DNA from: Prorocentrum cordatum
Lineage: Eukaryota; Sar; Dinophyceae; Prorocentrales; Prorocentraceae
Reading direction: 5' to 3'
DNA length: 64,000 nucleotides
Assembly (NCBI GenBank): GCA_963575745.1
Contig: CAUYUJ010017634.1
Location: forward strand, 60,324 to 124,323
Below, piece after piece: positions 32,932 to 43,376 of the stretch (the stretch's first letter is position 1; the number at the start of each line of letters is the position of its first letter). The translations under genes were made by a program, and so were the position numbers. Under the pieces are notes generated by a model, which saw only the letters and a list, made by a program, of their open reading frames with translations, was not told the DNA's origin and ran no database searches.

Positions 32932-34800
32932 ATGCCTGGAGGAGAACAGGACGAAGAAGAGGAAGGTCGGAGAGGCGGCCGAGACAGGGACCCGCCGCCC
33001 GGATACGATGGCAACAAGCCGGAGAACACCTACAAGCAGTGGAAGAAGGAGCTGAAGCTGTGGTGTACCACGACGGACGTCCCGAAGGTGAAGTGGGGCG
33101 CCAAGCTGTCTCGGCAGCTAAGCGGCAGTGCGAAGGAGGCGATCGCCGACCTGGAGGTCGACGAGATCATCGGCGAAGGAGGCCTTGAGCGCATCGTGCA
33201 GGTCCTTGATGACGCGTACGAGCCGTACCTAGAGCAGACGATGCCGAGGGCCTCCGAGAAGGCAGTGTACACATCGCAGCGGGAGAAAGGGCAGTCAATG
33301 CTGGAGTACACTCTCGCCGCCGTGGCAAGGTTCAATGAGCTGAAGCGTGAAGGAGTTCAGTTGCCAGCAGAAGCCCGGGGCTACATCATGATGAGGCACG
33401 CGAAGCTCGGTGACAAAGGCGAGGACATGATAAAGACGTGGACGGCTGGCAGCTTCAGAGAGGACGAGGTGATCAAGGCGTTGCGACGCTTGGACAAAGT
33501 AACCACAGATCGTGGAGATCGGCAGTTCTTCGGCGAAGACGAGAGCACCGAAGTGGGCGAGTCCGAGAGCTTTCCGACGATGAATGAGGAGGACGACCCA
33601 GATGACGAGGAGTACGTGTACGTCTTCGAGGATGACCTGTGGGAGGTGCATGAGGAGGCCGATGTCACGACGGCGCTGGCCTCATACCAGGCGGTGCGGG
33701 CCTCTCTGCGCGATGAGAAGAATCGTCGTGGGTTCCACAAAGGTGGCAAGGGCAGCGGGAAGGACAAGGGCGGAGGTTATCCTTCGCCGCCAGTGGCGCG
33801 CTTCGGCGCCAGCACGAAGTACAAGGACGGCCAGGGGCGCAGGGTCAAGGTGCACATCGACGTGATCAAGCTGCGCACGAAGTGTGCGAGGTGTGGCCAG
33901 GTCGGCCACTGGGCAAAGGAGTGCACGAACCCGCCTGACGCCAGAGGGGCGGCCAACGCGGGGAAGCATAAGACCGGCTTTTTCGTCGGCGCGACGACGG
34001 CTTGCGAGAATGCAGGCCTGGACAGCGAGGGAGAATACCTCGAGTGCGAGTCTAAGTACAGGCACCACATCCATCATCATCGAGACTCTGCAGCCTCCAG
34101 CGAGCCTCATGGGGCCCAAGTTCGGGAACTTCGTGGAGGCCGGCCAGAGCTGGTATACGCGCTGGGAGTTCCTGGAAGTGAAGGCGACGTGGATCTTGGG
34201 TGCCTGTCTCGGGTTCAGAGGAAGTTCGAGCGAGGTCCTCAGCAGGGCCGGGAGTCTCGGAATGCACGAGAAGCTGAGGATGGGGATGCAGAACCGTGGT
34301 GTGGGCTATCTCTTGGGGACGGAGAGGCACTGGTGGACACCGCGGCCCAATCGGGCCTGATTGGAACTGCAGCTCTTCAGCAACTAGCTAGTGCTCTACG
34401 GGAACGGGGACTAAAGTTCAAGTGGGTCAACAAGCCAGCCCGAGCTCAAGGTGTAGGTGGAAAAGCTCAAACGATAGGAGTCGTGGTCACTCCGTTCGGG
34501 ATCGGAGGTGCTCATGGGCTTCTGGAGCTCACCGTCGTTGAGGGGAATGTTCCAATGTTGCTGCCAGTAAAGACTCTTAAGAAGTTCAAAGCCCTGGTAG
34601 ACCTGGACGAAATGAAGCTGGTCCTTAGGAGGGCGGGCTCTGAAGTACCCATGAGGGAGGTCGACACGGGGCATGTGGCAGTCTCGGTGGTAGAGTTCAG
34701 AAGCGAAGGTTGGAAGGTCCCGGATGGGGCTCATGGACATCAAGACGAGGAATTTCGGTGCTGCAGCCATTTGAGTCAGGCGAGCGATTCTGCCTCAGCG
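32932..34800 (+). CDS. gag: copia Gag and aspartic protease region
   Basis: It begins at ATG 32932, about 100 bp downstream of the primer site. Residues about 30-210 form a helical capsid-like region (KQWKKELKLW, then MLEYTLAAVARFNELKREG). Residues about 317-330 are the CCHC zinc knuckle CARCGQVGHWAKEC, which packages element RNA. Around residue 467 a retropepsin active site ALVDTAAQSGLIG appears, followed by a flap-like GVGGKAQTIGV. The frame stays open to 36675, but from about 34800 to 35710 it no longer reads as natural protein, because the conserved sequence moves to the next frame. Whether that shift is programmed, an indel or an intron cannot be decided here. Confidence 0.85.
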
Positions 34801-34807
34801 GCAAGTT

Positions 34808-35713
34808 ATGTTCTCGACAATTCCATATCTGAGGGAGGTTCAGACCGCTCTCGACCTGGCCCGGACCCCGCGTCGGCAGGGATGGGTCCGCCTCGCGGCA
34901 AGCTTGGTGCTCTTAGCGTCTGTGCGGCCGCTTGTGGGCATCTTCTCCATCATCCGTGGGGGAATCAAGTACGGGTGGGACAGCTCGGAGGACGAGGAGG
35001 AGCTGTTCAAGGTCTCGAACTACCTCGGTCAGAAGCCTCGCCACGACCAGGTGGAGCTGACGGCTGTGAAGCCGTCGCAGAAGGGACCAGTGTACTACCC
35101 GGAGTGGAAGACCGTGTACTGCCTGTGCGCGGACGACTTGGACAAGAGCAAGTTCAAGGTGGCCAGGAGGTGCGTGGTGATGGAGGACGACGAGCTGCAG
35201 AACTACGGGAAGTTCTACCACCGGTGCGGCCAGAACGTATGCAAGTTCCACCAATGGGAGGTTCTGCCGTCAGTACGGAAGCACTGGCAGTGGCTTCTGG
35301 GTTACGAGCTGAAGCCGACGACGGGCCAGTTCGAGAAGAAGGTGGACAAGTGCGACCACCCGATTGCGAAGCTGAAGGGCATGGGCGGAGTCACGGCAGC
35401 GATCCAGTGCACGCAGTGTGGAGGCCGGTGGGAGAAGGGACCGAGAGCGCACATGATCCTGTCCAGGGAAAAGGCACTCACGACGTACCGACTGGGAGTC
35501 GAGACAATGGAGGAGGTTTTCGGGGAGGTCAACCCGAAGTCGACCAGGCCCAAGGCCCCAAAGCCATCGAGAATCACAGCTGCATCCAGCCAAGGGGGCG
35601 AACCCAAGGCGGAGGAGATTCCGGTACCGCTGGATCGAAAGAAACGTACGAGGCACCCCGACCGCATGGAGTACGAGGGCAGCGGCTGGTGGTCCGGGGA
35701 GGACGATCAGTAG
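34808..35713 (+). CDS. copia Cys/His zinc-binding region in an overlapping frame
   Basis: A 301-codon frame from ATG 34808 to a stop at 35711-35713, one frame away from Gag. It has an early hydrophobic segment (LAASLVLLASVRPLVGIF). NYGKFYHRCGQNVCKFHQW resembles a GRF-type zinc finger, and a later C-x-x-H ... C-x-x-C pair includes IQCTQCGGRWEK. Similar Cys/His segments lie between Gag and integrase in other dinoflagellate copia polyproteins, so this is probably part of the polyprotein displaced by frame changes. A separate accessory ORF is possible. The overlapping Gag frame is open throughout, which in GC-rich DNA means little. Confidence 0.7.
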   Translation: MFSTIPYLREVQTALDLARTPRRQGWVRLAASLVLLASVRPLVGIFSIIRGGIKYGWDSSEDEEELFKVSNYLGQKPRHDQVELTAVKPSQKGPVYYPEWKTVYCLCADDLDKSKFKVARRCVVMEDDELQNYGKFYHRCGQNVCKFHQWEVLPSVRKHWQWLLGYELKPTTGQFEKKVDKCDHPIAKLKGMGGVTAAIQCTQCGGRWEKGPRAHMILSREKALTTYRLGVETMEEVFGEVNPKSTRPKAPKPSRITAASSQGGEPKAEEIPVPLDRKKRTRHPDRMEYEGSGWWSGEDDQ

Positions 35714-35739
35714 AGATTGGGTCCCCAGGTGATGGCAGG

Positions 35740-36565
35740 CTGAGAACGTGGAGCTACTTCGGGGAGACGAACTGCGCGGGGCTTCCTGGAGATGGCGCGG
35801 TCGTGATCAGCGGAGAGGCGCAGCTTAAGTCCGCCAAGAAACTCCATCATGACCGGGTGGTATCGATAGGCTCCCTGTGGTGGCAGCTGCAAGGCAACGA
35901 GTTCGTGGAACAGCAGGGGGAGATCCCAGATGTACTGGACGAGAAGGTGATCATGCTGAACTGGGAGCTGGAGGATAACTTCACGTTTCTGGACGAGCAG
36001 AAGCAGGACATTCCCCACAAGGTGTTGAACGATCTGAGGAGGGTCCAGGACATCGAGGTGGCTGAGATGCACTCCATGCCCAGGGTCTCGGAGGCCTTGA
36101 GGAAGAGGCATGAGGGAGGGGGAATCGCTTATGACCTCAAGCTGGGCTGGAACTTTGACCGGGCCCAGGACCGAGCGTCGTGCCTGGCTGACATTCGCAT
36201 GAGGGACCCTGACTTGACCGTGGGAACGCCGCCGTGTGGACCGGTAAGTGCGCTCGTGGAGTGGAACTACCAACGCATGGACCCCAAGAAGGCCAGGGCG
36301 CACCTCAGCAGCGGGCTCAACCACCTGAGGTTCACGGTGAAGGTCCTGACGGAGAGACACCAGAGAGGCCGATACTTCCTTTTCGAGCATCCACGGACGG
36401 CCAAGAGCTTCAAGGAGCCGGAGCTGATCGCTCTCATGAAGCTGGAGGGAGTCTGCGTGGTCTTCGCTGACCAATGCAGGTTCGGCTTGAAGGGGCAGTC
36501 TGACAAGTACTGGAAGAAACCGACGGCATTCGTCACTAACTCGCCGTACATCGCTGCGGAGCAGG
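35740..36565 (+). CDS. copia cytosine-methyltransferase-like domain
   Basis: In the Gag frame the sequence becomes protein-like again (LRTWSYFGETNCAGLPGDG). It holds a C5-methyltransferase-like pattern: DLTVGTPPCGPVS (Pro-Pro-Cys at 36229-36237, the motif IV position), FLFEHPRTAKS (ENV-like) and a later ADQCRFGL. Dinoflagellate copia elements are known to carry such a PPC domain. The first AdoMet motif is not obvious, so activity is unproven. At about 36563-36570 (a GGGG run) the conserved sequence moves +1 into the frame of the pol part, where GDHEHEILINGKAHY completes the domain. Confidence 0.75.
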
Positions 36566-39500
36566 GGAGATCACGAGCACGAGATCCTCATCAACGGAAA
36601 AGCCCACTACGCCGAGCGGTACCCGATCGGCCTGTGCAATGCCATCGCGAAGGGGCTAAGTCGACAACTTCGTGACGATCAAGAAAGGGCCAACGGTGGG
36701 GTGGAGGTGTTCGGCGCCGAGGATGAGATTGGCGAAGGCGAGGAGGAGGATCCGCTTGGCGACGACGAGGACCAAGAGGCGCCCGAGGAGGATCCGCCAG
36801 AGGAGGACGAGGAGGTACAGCTGCCAGAGCCCAACGAGACCGAGAAGAAGCTGATCAGGGAGTTGCACGAGAAATGGGCGCACCCGAGCAAGGCAGACTT
36901 TTGTCGGGCCCTGCGGCTGGGAAGGGTGAGACCTCATCTGGTCAGGTGGGCCAAGACTCAGTTCGAGTGCGACGTGTGCAAGGCACGAACCCGCCCTAAG
37001 CCCAGGAGGGTCGGAGCCATTCCGAAGTCCTACCGCATGAATCACGTGGTGGGAATCGACCTGATTTTTATCAAGGAGGGCAACCGCGAGAATGTGCCGT
37101 ATCTGAACGTGACAGACTGGGGCACTCACTACTCCATGTTCCAGAGGGTGCCAAAGGGAAAGAAGTCTCCATGGAACGTATGGCTTGCATTTTGCCGAAG
37201 CTGGCTACGGGTGTTTGGTCCTCCGGAGATTTTGGTAGTGGACGAGGGCAAGGAGTTCATGGGCACATTCGCTGATCGAGCCGCGGAGGAGGGATGCTTG
37301 GTCTCGACCATTGATGCGAGAGCCCCATGGAAGAATGCCAAGACCGAGCGAGCTGGGGGCCACTTTAAGGCGATCTACTCGAAGGCGTGCGAGCTGGAGC
37401 CTCCCGAGAATCGCAAGGACGCCGAGGCACTCATCCTCGCGTGCGAAGCCGCAAAGAACAGGTTCGTGAATCGCTCAGGGGTCACGCCAGTACAGCGGGT
37501 GCTCGGCCAGCTACCCCGACTACCTGGAAGTCTTCTATCGGATGACAGCATGGACGCACGGCTGCTCACCCAGGATCCAGACACGGAGATACAGCGGGGA
37601 CATCGGCTTCGCCTTGCTGCACATCGGGCCATGATGGAAGTGGACACCCACAGCTCCATCAAGAGGGTGCTGTCCAGCGGACCACGTCCCAGAGTGCAGG
37701 TACAGGCCGGCGACTGGGTTCGGGTGTGGAGGAAGTTCACCAAGGACGTGGGTGATAAGTGGTGCCCGGATTACAAGAAGGAGAGGTGGGTAGGCCCGTG
37801 CGTGGTGCTGATGGTGAAGGACGGATCGGTTTGGGTGAACCACAAGGGCGAGCTCTGGCAGTGTGGACTGGAGCAGGTCAGATTGGCGACCAGCGACGAG
37901 TGCAGGGGTGGAGAGCTGCTGAGTTCCCACTATGATGACCTACGGGAGCAGCTGGGCAGACGCGGGAGGCGACAGGGCTTTCACAACATTGCTGCCGAAG
38001 GGCCACCCCCTGAGTGGGCGTGGGACGGGGACCGCGAGTTTCATGTGCCTGCCGAACCAGATCCAAGAGACCGCCAGCAGTCACGAGAGGAGACGCGATC
38101 GTCAGTACCTGAGCCCGAGCCGCCTCTCCCACGCGAGGCAGCACCCGCAGAGCGTGAAGCCGTTGACGAACCAGGAGGTGGTCCAGTACAGGAGGACCTA
38201 CCTGAAGATGCCAGGAGTGCTGGGGCACAGCAGCACGAGGAGGAGCAGGACGTGGACCAGGAGATGCGAGAAGGTCTGGAGAAGGAGATCAACGAGGCCT
38301 TGCAGGATCCAGAGCCGTTCGAGCGCAATGTGAGGCATAAGGCCAAGGAGATCGAAGAGGACGAGAAGCTCCTGCAGCAGGCTATCGCCAAGAGCATCGA
38401 GGAGGTGCCAGACACGCCGGGGATGGAGCTCGAAGTAACTGGACTCAGGCAGGGACTGGTTCGCAAGCTCGAGGAGGAAGCTCAAGGAGGGCCTGAAGTC
38501 ACCAGGAGGCGGATCGAGGCGGCGATCCAGCGAGCGGTAGAGCAGAACGAGCGGATGGACCTCGGACATCGGGCCACCGGCGCTGGGAACCAGACGGAGC
38601 TGGTGAGTGAAGAATGGATGCAGGAGCTAGAGGAGGACATCTACTTCATCCAAGCATGTGGCAAGTACCTGGGCGAAGACACGTATTTCACCAAGAAGCG
38701 TGGAGGTGACGAGGTGCAGGAGCGGCACATTCCCAAGGAGGAGTGGCCCGAGTGGAGCAAGTCCGACGCAAACGAGTGGGAGGGAGTTCTGTCCACAGGT
38801 GGAGTACGGGTGCTGGGCCCTGAAGAGAGCCACAAGGTAAGGGCAGCTTTGAAGCGTCAGGGGAAGGAAGACCGCATAATCCCGTCGAGGATGGTCAGGA
38901 GGAAAAAGCCGTCCGAGGTGGTGGGCAAGCCTGCGGACTACAAGAGCAGGTGGTGCGTTCGTGGAGATCAAGACCCCGACTTCCTATCGCTGGTACGGTC
39001 CGCTCCGACGGTCGCCACAAGCTCACTGATGATGGTGCTCCAGTTAGCGGCCTCAAACAAGTGGAAGGCCACGATCGGGGATCTGTGGAAGGCATTCATG
39101 CAGTCCGACAAGCTGGTCAGGGAGAACGGGAAGCTGTACGCGGAGCAGCCCAAGGCTGGGCTTCCTAACATGGAGCCTGGGCAGTTGATCGAGTTGGTGT
39201 CCGGAGTGTACGGCCTCGGGGATGCGCCGTTGCACTTCAGGAAGGGCTTGAAGCGGGACCTCGTGAGCTTAGGCTATCGTCAGAGCACCCTGGACCCCAC
39301 GGTGTTCATGCTGTTCCCCAAGGATACTCCAATACAACCTCTGGCACGACTGGCCGACCTTGGCGGAGGTCGAGGAGTCGGAGGGCCTGGGATTCAGGCA
39401 CGCCCGGACGTCGAGGGGATCGTAGTAGTGGAGGTGGACGACATCTTTGACGTGGGAGGGCCACGACACCAGGAGCAGATGAGCAAGCTACGTGCGCAGC

Positions 39501-40549
39501 GACGGTTTGGTAAAGTCAAGTCCCTGATGGACGAGAAGGAGGGAGCTATGTTCAACGGACGCCACTACAAACAGGACGAGGAGTTCAACTTCCACGTGAC
39601 CATGCGCAAGTTCATCGAAGAAAGGCTGGCCCCAATTCATCTTGGAAAGGGACGTGGGCCACAGGATGCGTGCTCGACAGGGGAGTGCAGTCAGGCTCGG
39701 GCGGTGTTGGGCTCGCTGAACTGGCTCACGCGAGAGCTACGTGCAGATGGGAGTGGGAGGTGCAGTCTGTTGCAGCAGGCCCTGAGCAAGTTGACCTACG
39801 AAGACGCCAAGGAGATCAACCAGCTGGTGAAGCATATGAAGGAGACCTCTGAGCTAGGGATCACGGCGTGGTCTATTCCCTTTGAAGAGCTCCAGTGGCT
39901 ATCAGTCTCCGACGCGAGCCTACAGAACAGCAGCGAAGGAGGGTCACAAGGTGCGTATGCTATTCTGGCCACGACGAGGGAGATCAGCAAGGGCAAACGG
40001 CAGCGGGCTAGTCTGCTGGCCTGGCGGAGCTCGAGGATGAACCGAGTGGTGGACTCGACCCTGCACGCAGAGACGCTTTCACTCAACACGGGAGTTGCCG
40101 AGCTGGGATGGATGGTCACCCTGTGCCATGAGTTCGCGTTCTCTCAGTTTCGGCTTGATGAGTGGGAGCGGTGGTGCGAACATCGCCGACTATTGTCACT
40201 GGCGGGACGCAACGAAGAGAACAAGGGCGCGGAGTTCCTGCGCAAGGGACTGTGCGTCGTGGACGCCAAGTCGCTGTACGACTACCTGCAGAGAGAGACG
40301 ACAGGAGGTCGAGATCGGAAGTGTGCCACGCAGATCCAGATTATTCGGCAGGCCATGAACGCGTTGGGATGCGACATCCGGTGGGTGGATCACCCGGCCA
40401 TGCTCGTGGACGGCATGACCAAACGGAGGGCGAAGTTGGACCTGATGGTAGAGCTGTTCAAGAATGGGACGTTCTGTATTGCCGATGAGAGCAGCACCAT
40501 GGAGATGCACCGAGAAAGGAGTGCAGCCGGTCAATGGCCACAACGGTGA
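36566..40549 (+). CDS. pol: copia Pol: integrase, reverse transcriptase, RNase H
   Basis: The first ATG is not conserved and the frame is best read as a continuation of the preceding domain. An acidic linker (36720-36840) leads to the integrase HHCC zinc finger (His about 36866, CDVC about 36968). The integrase core has Asp 37058 (VVGIDLIF), Asp 37241 (ILVVDEGKEF) and Glu 37346 (NAKTERAGGHF). The copia-type RT has Asp about 39080 (IGDLWKAFMQS) and the catalytic VDD in VVVEVDDIFDVGG (about 39435). RNase H has SDAS (39911), HAET (40065) and VVDAKSLYDYL (about 40260). The stop TGA is at 40547-40549, 92 bp before the 3' LTR. No internal stop, so this half looks intact. Confidence 0.92.
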   Translation, partial: GDHEHEILINGKAHYAERYPIGLCNAIAKGLSRQLRDDQERANGGVEVFGAEDEIGEGEEEDPLGDDEDQEAPEEDPPEEDEEVQLPEPNETEKKLIRELHEKWAHPSKADFCRALRLGRVRPHLVRWAKTQFECDVCKARTRPKPRRVGAIPKSYRMNHVVGIDLIFIKEGNRENVPYLNVTDWGTHYSMFQRVPKGKKSPWNVWLAFCRSWLRVFGPPEILVVDEGKEFMGTFADRAAEEGCLVSTIDARAPWKNAKTERAGGHFKAIYSKACELEPPENRKDAEALILACEAAKNRFVNRSGVTPVQRVLGQLPRLPGSLLSDDSMDARLLTQDPDTEIQRGHRLRLAAHRAMMEVDTHSSIKRVLSSGPRPRVQVQAGDWVRVWRKFTKDVGDKWCPDYKKERWVGPCVVLMVKDGSVWVNHKGELWQCGLEQVRLATSDECRGGELLSSHYDDLREQLGRRGRRQGFHNIAAEGPPPEWAWDGDREFHVPAEPDPRDRQQSREETRSSVPEPEPPLPREAAPAEREAVDEPGGGPVQEDLPEDARSAGAQQHEEEQDVDQEMREGLEKEINEALQDPEPFERNVRHKAKEIEEDEKLLQQAIAKSIEEVPDTPGMELEVTGLRQGLVRKLEEEAQGGPEVTRRRIEAAIQRAVEQNERMDLGHRATGAGNQTELVSEEWMQELEEDIYFIQACGKYLGEDTYFTKKRGGDEVQERHIPKEEWPEWSKSDANEWEGVLSTGGVRVLGPEESHKVRAALKRQGKEDRIIPSRMVRRKKPSEVVGKPADYKSRWCVRGDQDPDFLSLVRSAPTVATSSLMMVLQLAASNKWKATIGDLWKAFMQSDKLVRENGKLYAEQPKAGLPNMEPGQLIELVSGVYGLGDAPLHFRKGLKRDLVSLGYRQSTLDPTVFMLFPKDTPIQPLARLADLGGGRGVGGPGIQARPDVEGIVVVEVDDIFDVGGPRHQEQMSKLRAQRRFGKVKSLMDEKEGAMFNGRHYKQDEEFNFHVTMRKFIEERLAPIHLGKGRGPQDACSTGECSQARAVLGSLNWLTRELRADGSGRCSLLQQALSKLTYEDAKEINQLVKHMKETSELGITAWSIPFEELQWLSVSDASLQNSSEGGSQGAYAILATTREISKGKRQRASLLAWRSSRMNRVVDSTLHAETLSLNTGVAELGWMVTLCHEFAFSQFRLDEWERWCEHRRLLSLAGRNEENKGAEFLRKGLCVVDAKSLYDYLQRETTGGRDRKCATQIQIIRQAMNALGCDIRWVDHPAMLVDGMTKRRAKLDLMVELFKNGTFCIADESSTMEMHRERSAAGQWPQR

Positions 40550-40641
40550 GTGAGGTGTGCTGCTTTGCCACTTTTAGGCGTGCGTGTGTTGATCCAGTGC
40601 AGTGAATATGCAGGCTGAAGGGAACAGAGATTTTCGGGAGC

Positions 40642-40925
40642 TGTGTTTGCATAGTGCATCCTATGCCTTAGCGCTTCCCTTCAGCCCCAGTGACCTGTTC
40701 ACTTTCCCGCCCCGCTGCAGCCATATCCTGCTCGGGCTGGCTTACCCCGTTTCCCCCCTCTTTTCCCAACACCAGATATACCAGTATCTTCCCTTCCTTT
40801 CCCACCCACCGACGCTCACTTGGAGCGTCTGTTATACAGTGCTGCGCCAGTGCCGACGCTTGACGAGATCGAGGGTGGCGCGTGGCAACGTGAAAGATCA
40901 GAGAGCGTCATTGTTGCCACTCTCA
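40642..40925 (+). repeat. copia 3' LTR
   Basis: 284 bp, one substitution from the 5' LTR. A purine-leaning stretch (GAAGGGAACAGAGA) about 25 bp upstream may be the polypurine tract, but this is weak. Confidence 0.95.
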
Positions 40926-41115
40926 CTCCTCTCCTCCTCCTCCTTCTCCTCCTCCCCCTCCTCCTCCTCCTTCCCTTCCTCCTCCTCCTCCTCCTCCCCC
41001 TCCTCCCCTCCCCCTCCCCCTCTCCCCTCTCCCCCCTCCTCCTCATCTCCTCCTCCTCCTCCTCCTCCTCCTCCTCCTCCTCCTCCGCCTCCACCTCCTC
41101 CTCCTCCTCCTCGGG
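40926..41115. repeat. (CTC)n tract on the copia right border
   Basis: CTC/CCT triplets continue the tract interrupted at 32535. The sequence after it, CGGGGGAAACCGTGCA (41124), also follows a CTC tract at 48101-48117. Confidence 0.93.
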
Positions 41116-41474
41116 TTGCCTACGGCCTCGGGGGAAACCGTGCACCCGGCCACCCGTCTTGCGGCCGCCGTCGTCTTCGCCTCTCTCTCTCTCTCTCCCT
41201 CTCTCTTGCGCGCTGGACCATCTGCCTAGAGCGGCGGCCCCGATGGGCCCCACGCGGGTGCGGATATCCGCTCCGCCTCGCCGCCGGCGGAAGTGCAAAA
41301 AATCAAATCACGTGGGGGGGCAGCTGTCGGGCGCCCGGGTGCAGTCCTCCACGCCTGCGTGCTTCTGCCAGGGAGCACGCTGCTCCCCGCGTATATCGCT
41401 TCACAGCGTTGGCTGGGCCCCGTTTCCGCCACCGCTGCCATGGCCAGGGCGGGGGAGAAGGGAGGATGTGGAGG

Positions 41475-41570
41475 CCCTCCTCCTCCTCCTCCTCCTCCTC
41501 CTCCTCCTCCTCCTCCTCCTCCTCCTCCTCCTCCTCCTCCTCCTCCTCCTCCTCCTCCTCCTCCTCTGTC
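41475..41570. repeat. (CTC)n microsatellite
   Basis: Near-perfect CTC triplets. The intervening 41115-41475 holds no recognisable exon. Confidence 0.95.
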
Positions 41571-42097
41571 CTCCCCTACCGATGGTAGTGGTGGTGGAAT
41601 TTCGGCCCCTCACACGGCGTCGCCTTACGACGTTCGCTGTCGTTGCTTGGCGTCTTCTCTCCCTTTCCCGCCGGGCACTTAGGAACGAGCACCGCTCTGT
41701 GCGAAGAGTGTGCTTTGCGACCTCGCTGCTCTTTCCATGGAACCGCCTACCGCGTGCACCAAACGCGCAGTTGTGCGCCGGCAGGCCCCAGGCCTCAGGC
41801 TGCATGTCTCGTCGAGTCCCCTCTCACGTGCACGTGCGTGGCGTGGTTGTCTTGGCTGTGGAGACCACGCGCAGGCTGGGCAATCTTGCCTCATATGCTT
41901 GCGCGTGCATGTCGGTGTACATTATCTTGCGCACGGGAGTGCACGGATGGGTTAATCCGATGCGTGGTCGATTGGAGATAACGTATGCCAGGAGATCGTT
42001 GTGTTCCAACTGCGTGTGCGTTCGCGCAGGGCCCGTGTTTCGCATGCATCCTCATTCGCGCCCTCCTCGTTCTGTCCCCCACCCCCCTTCCCGTCAG

Positions 42098-42136
42098 ATC
42101 GGCATGGTCATCGGCCTCAAAGGCTCGCAGGTGAAC
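42098..42136 (+). CDS. KH-protein exon carrying the GxxG loop
   Basis: CCCGTCAG precedes 39 bp encoding IGMVIGLKGSQVN, the KH motif I-G-x-x-I-G with the nucleic-acid-binding GLKG loop. It joins in phase 0 to the upstream exon ending KAARR and to the downstream exon starting DIQQQTG, giving the exact spacing GSQVN then DIQ expected for a KH helix-loop-helix. The donor would be AAC/GATCCA (GA). Confidence 0.85.
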
Positions 42137-43257
42137 GATCCAACAGGCCTATGCCACTTCCGCCGCCACCTGCTAAAGCACATGTGCATGGATACCGCGT
42201 TCGCCGTATCGTCGAAGTCCGTCGGAGCGTTGGTCGCCTTAGAATTCTCAGAAACTGAACTATCAGGACTCCTTGACCCCCGTGTGAAGCACGGGCCGTA
42301 GTACGATGCTGCACGGTCCCATAGTAGAACGTGTTAGACTGTACGTGTCAACAGGAACGGTTCGGTAGAGTTTGGGCTGTTTTCTTAGAAGTATGGGCCT
42401 GCGTTGTTTGGGCTCGGAGCCGGCCCCATGAAGTACATACGTAGTGGTTTCATGCCAATGGATGTGGCACTAAGTTTTCAGGACAAATGGGCTGGGGATT
42501 ATTGCGGTGGGCTGGACCTCCGGGCTCACGGCGTAGGCCACAACGCTTATATTGTGATCGAGAGCCTCTTGCTTCGAGTTAACTAATCGTTGAGGGTCGG
42601 CAGTGCTGGGGGGATGTGGGCTTGTGGCGCGGGGATTCTTGATGAAACTGGAAGTGAGCAGATTTGGATCCCATGGATGGACCAGTTTGGGTTTAGGGCT
42701 TAGTTTGTCACGGGCTAGTTTGCTCTGTGAGCCGCACGCGGCGCAAACATAATGGTAGTTCACATCGAAGGATTTTGACTTCAGGCGGTAAGGATCGGTG
42801 CCGATGGACCGAGGCTCAGGGCATCTATGCCACAATGTGGATATCCCCAGGGGGGGGCATTGCTTGAGGCGCGGTGCTTTCGTCACCAGGGTGGGTGGCC
42901 GAGTGAAACCTGCGTCTCCAACCTGTGCAGCCCAGAGGTTGAGACGTCCTGTCTACAGTCGGGGCGCTGAAGAATGAACCCTTTGGGTTGGGGAGGGGCT
43001 CGGTGTTCCTTAATTGTTCCACACCTTGCCTGCGGTTTCCCTTAAGTTGTCGAGGAGAAGTCGAAGTTTAATCTATGGAAAAAAAGGGGCCTCGTTCCTT
43101 TTTTAGGGTTCCTTAGGTCAACGCCTCGACTGTAGGAGCTCATCCCGTTCTGGGCCCATGGCGTTGGTGCTCAGGGATGGCGTCCTGTAGGCTGTGGGCG
43201 TTCAGGACTCATGACCTATGGGCTCGAGCGGGGGTGGGCTTCCTAGGACGATTGAGC

Positions 43258-43354
43258 AAGCCTATGGTTGTGGAGGGCGATCAATGGAGAGGAAGCGTGT
43301 TACCAAATAATTTCCAGATGTCTAGATGTCCATTGTCGTGGCATCCACAAGCCT
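43258..43354. mobile_element. Family C element, internally deleted copy 3, with AAGCCT direct repeats
   Basis: AAGCCT occurs at 43258-43263 and 43349-43354. Between them GTTGTGGAGGGCGATCAATG matches the left end of family C and GTCGTGGCATCCAC the right end. The AT-rich middle seen at 11030-11130 is missing; the join is at TCCAGATGTCTAGATGTCC. It ends 22 bp before the KH exon at 43377. Confidence 0.8.
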
Positions 43355-43376
43355 GTGGCACCTGAATGCGCCTGCG

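Larger units (their letters stand above)
32531..40930 (+). mobile_element. Complete, young Ty1/copia LTR retrotransposon with CTCCT target duplication
   Basis: LTRs are 32536-32819 and 40642-40925, both 284 bp and starting TG and ending CA. They differ at one base (32761 A versus 40867 G), so the insertion is recent. CTCCT lies immediately outside both LTRs (32531-32535, 40926-40930). The domain order is Gag with zinc knuckle, protease, a Cys/His zinc region, a methyltransferase-like domain, integrase, reverse transcriptase and RNase H; integrase before RT is the copia order. It sits in sense orientation inside the KH-gene intron 30948-42097. The coding region uses two frames (see the parts). 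Confidence 0.95.

Noticed and set aside
34808-35740. Continuation of the Gag frame through this interval as real protein
   Set aside because: The peptide is Gly/Arg/Glu-rich without structure, while the next frame has clear Cys/His motifs; it is a shadow.
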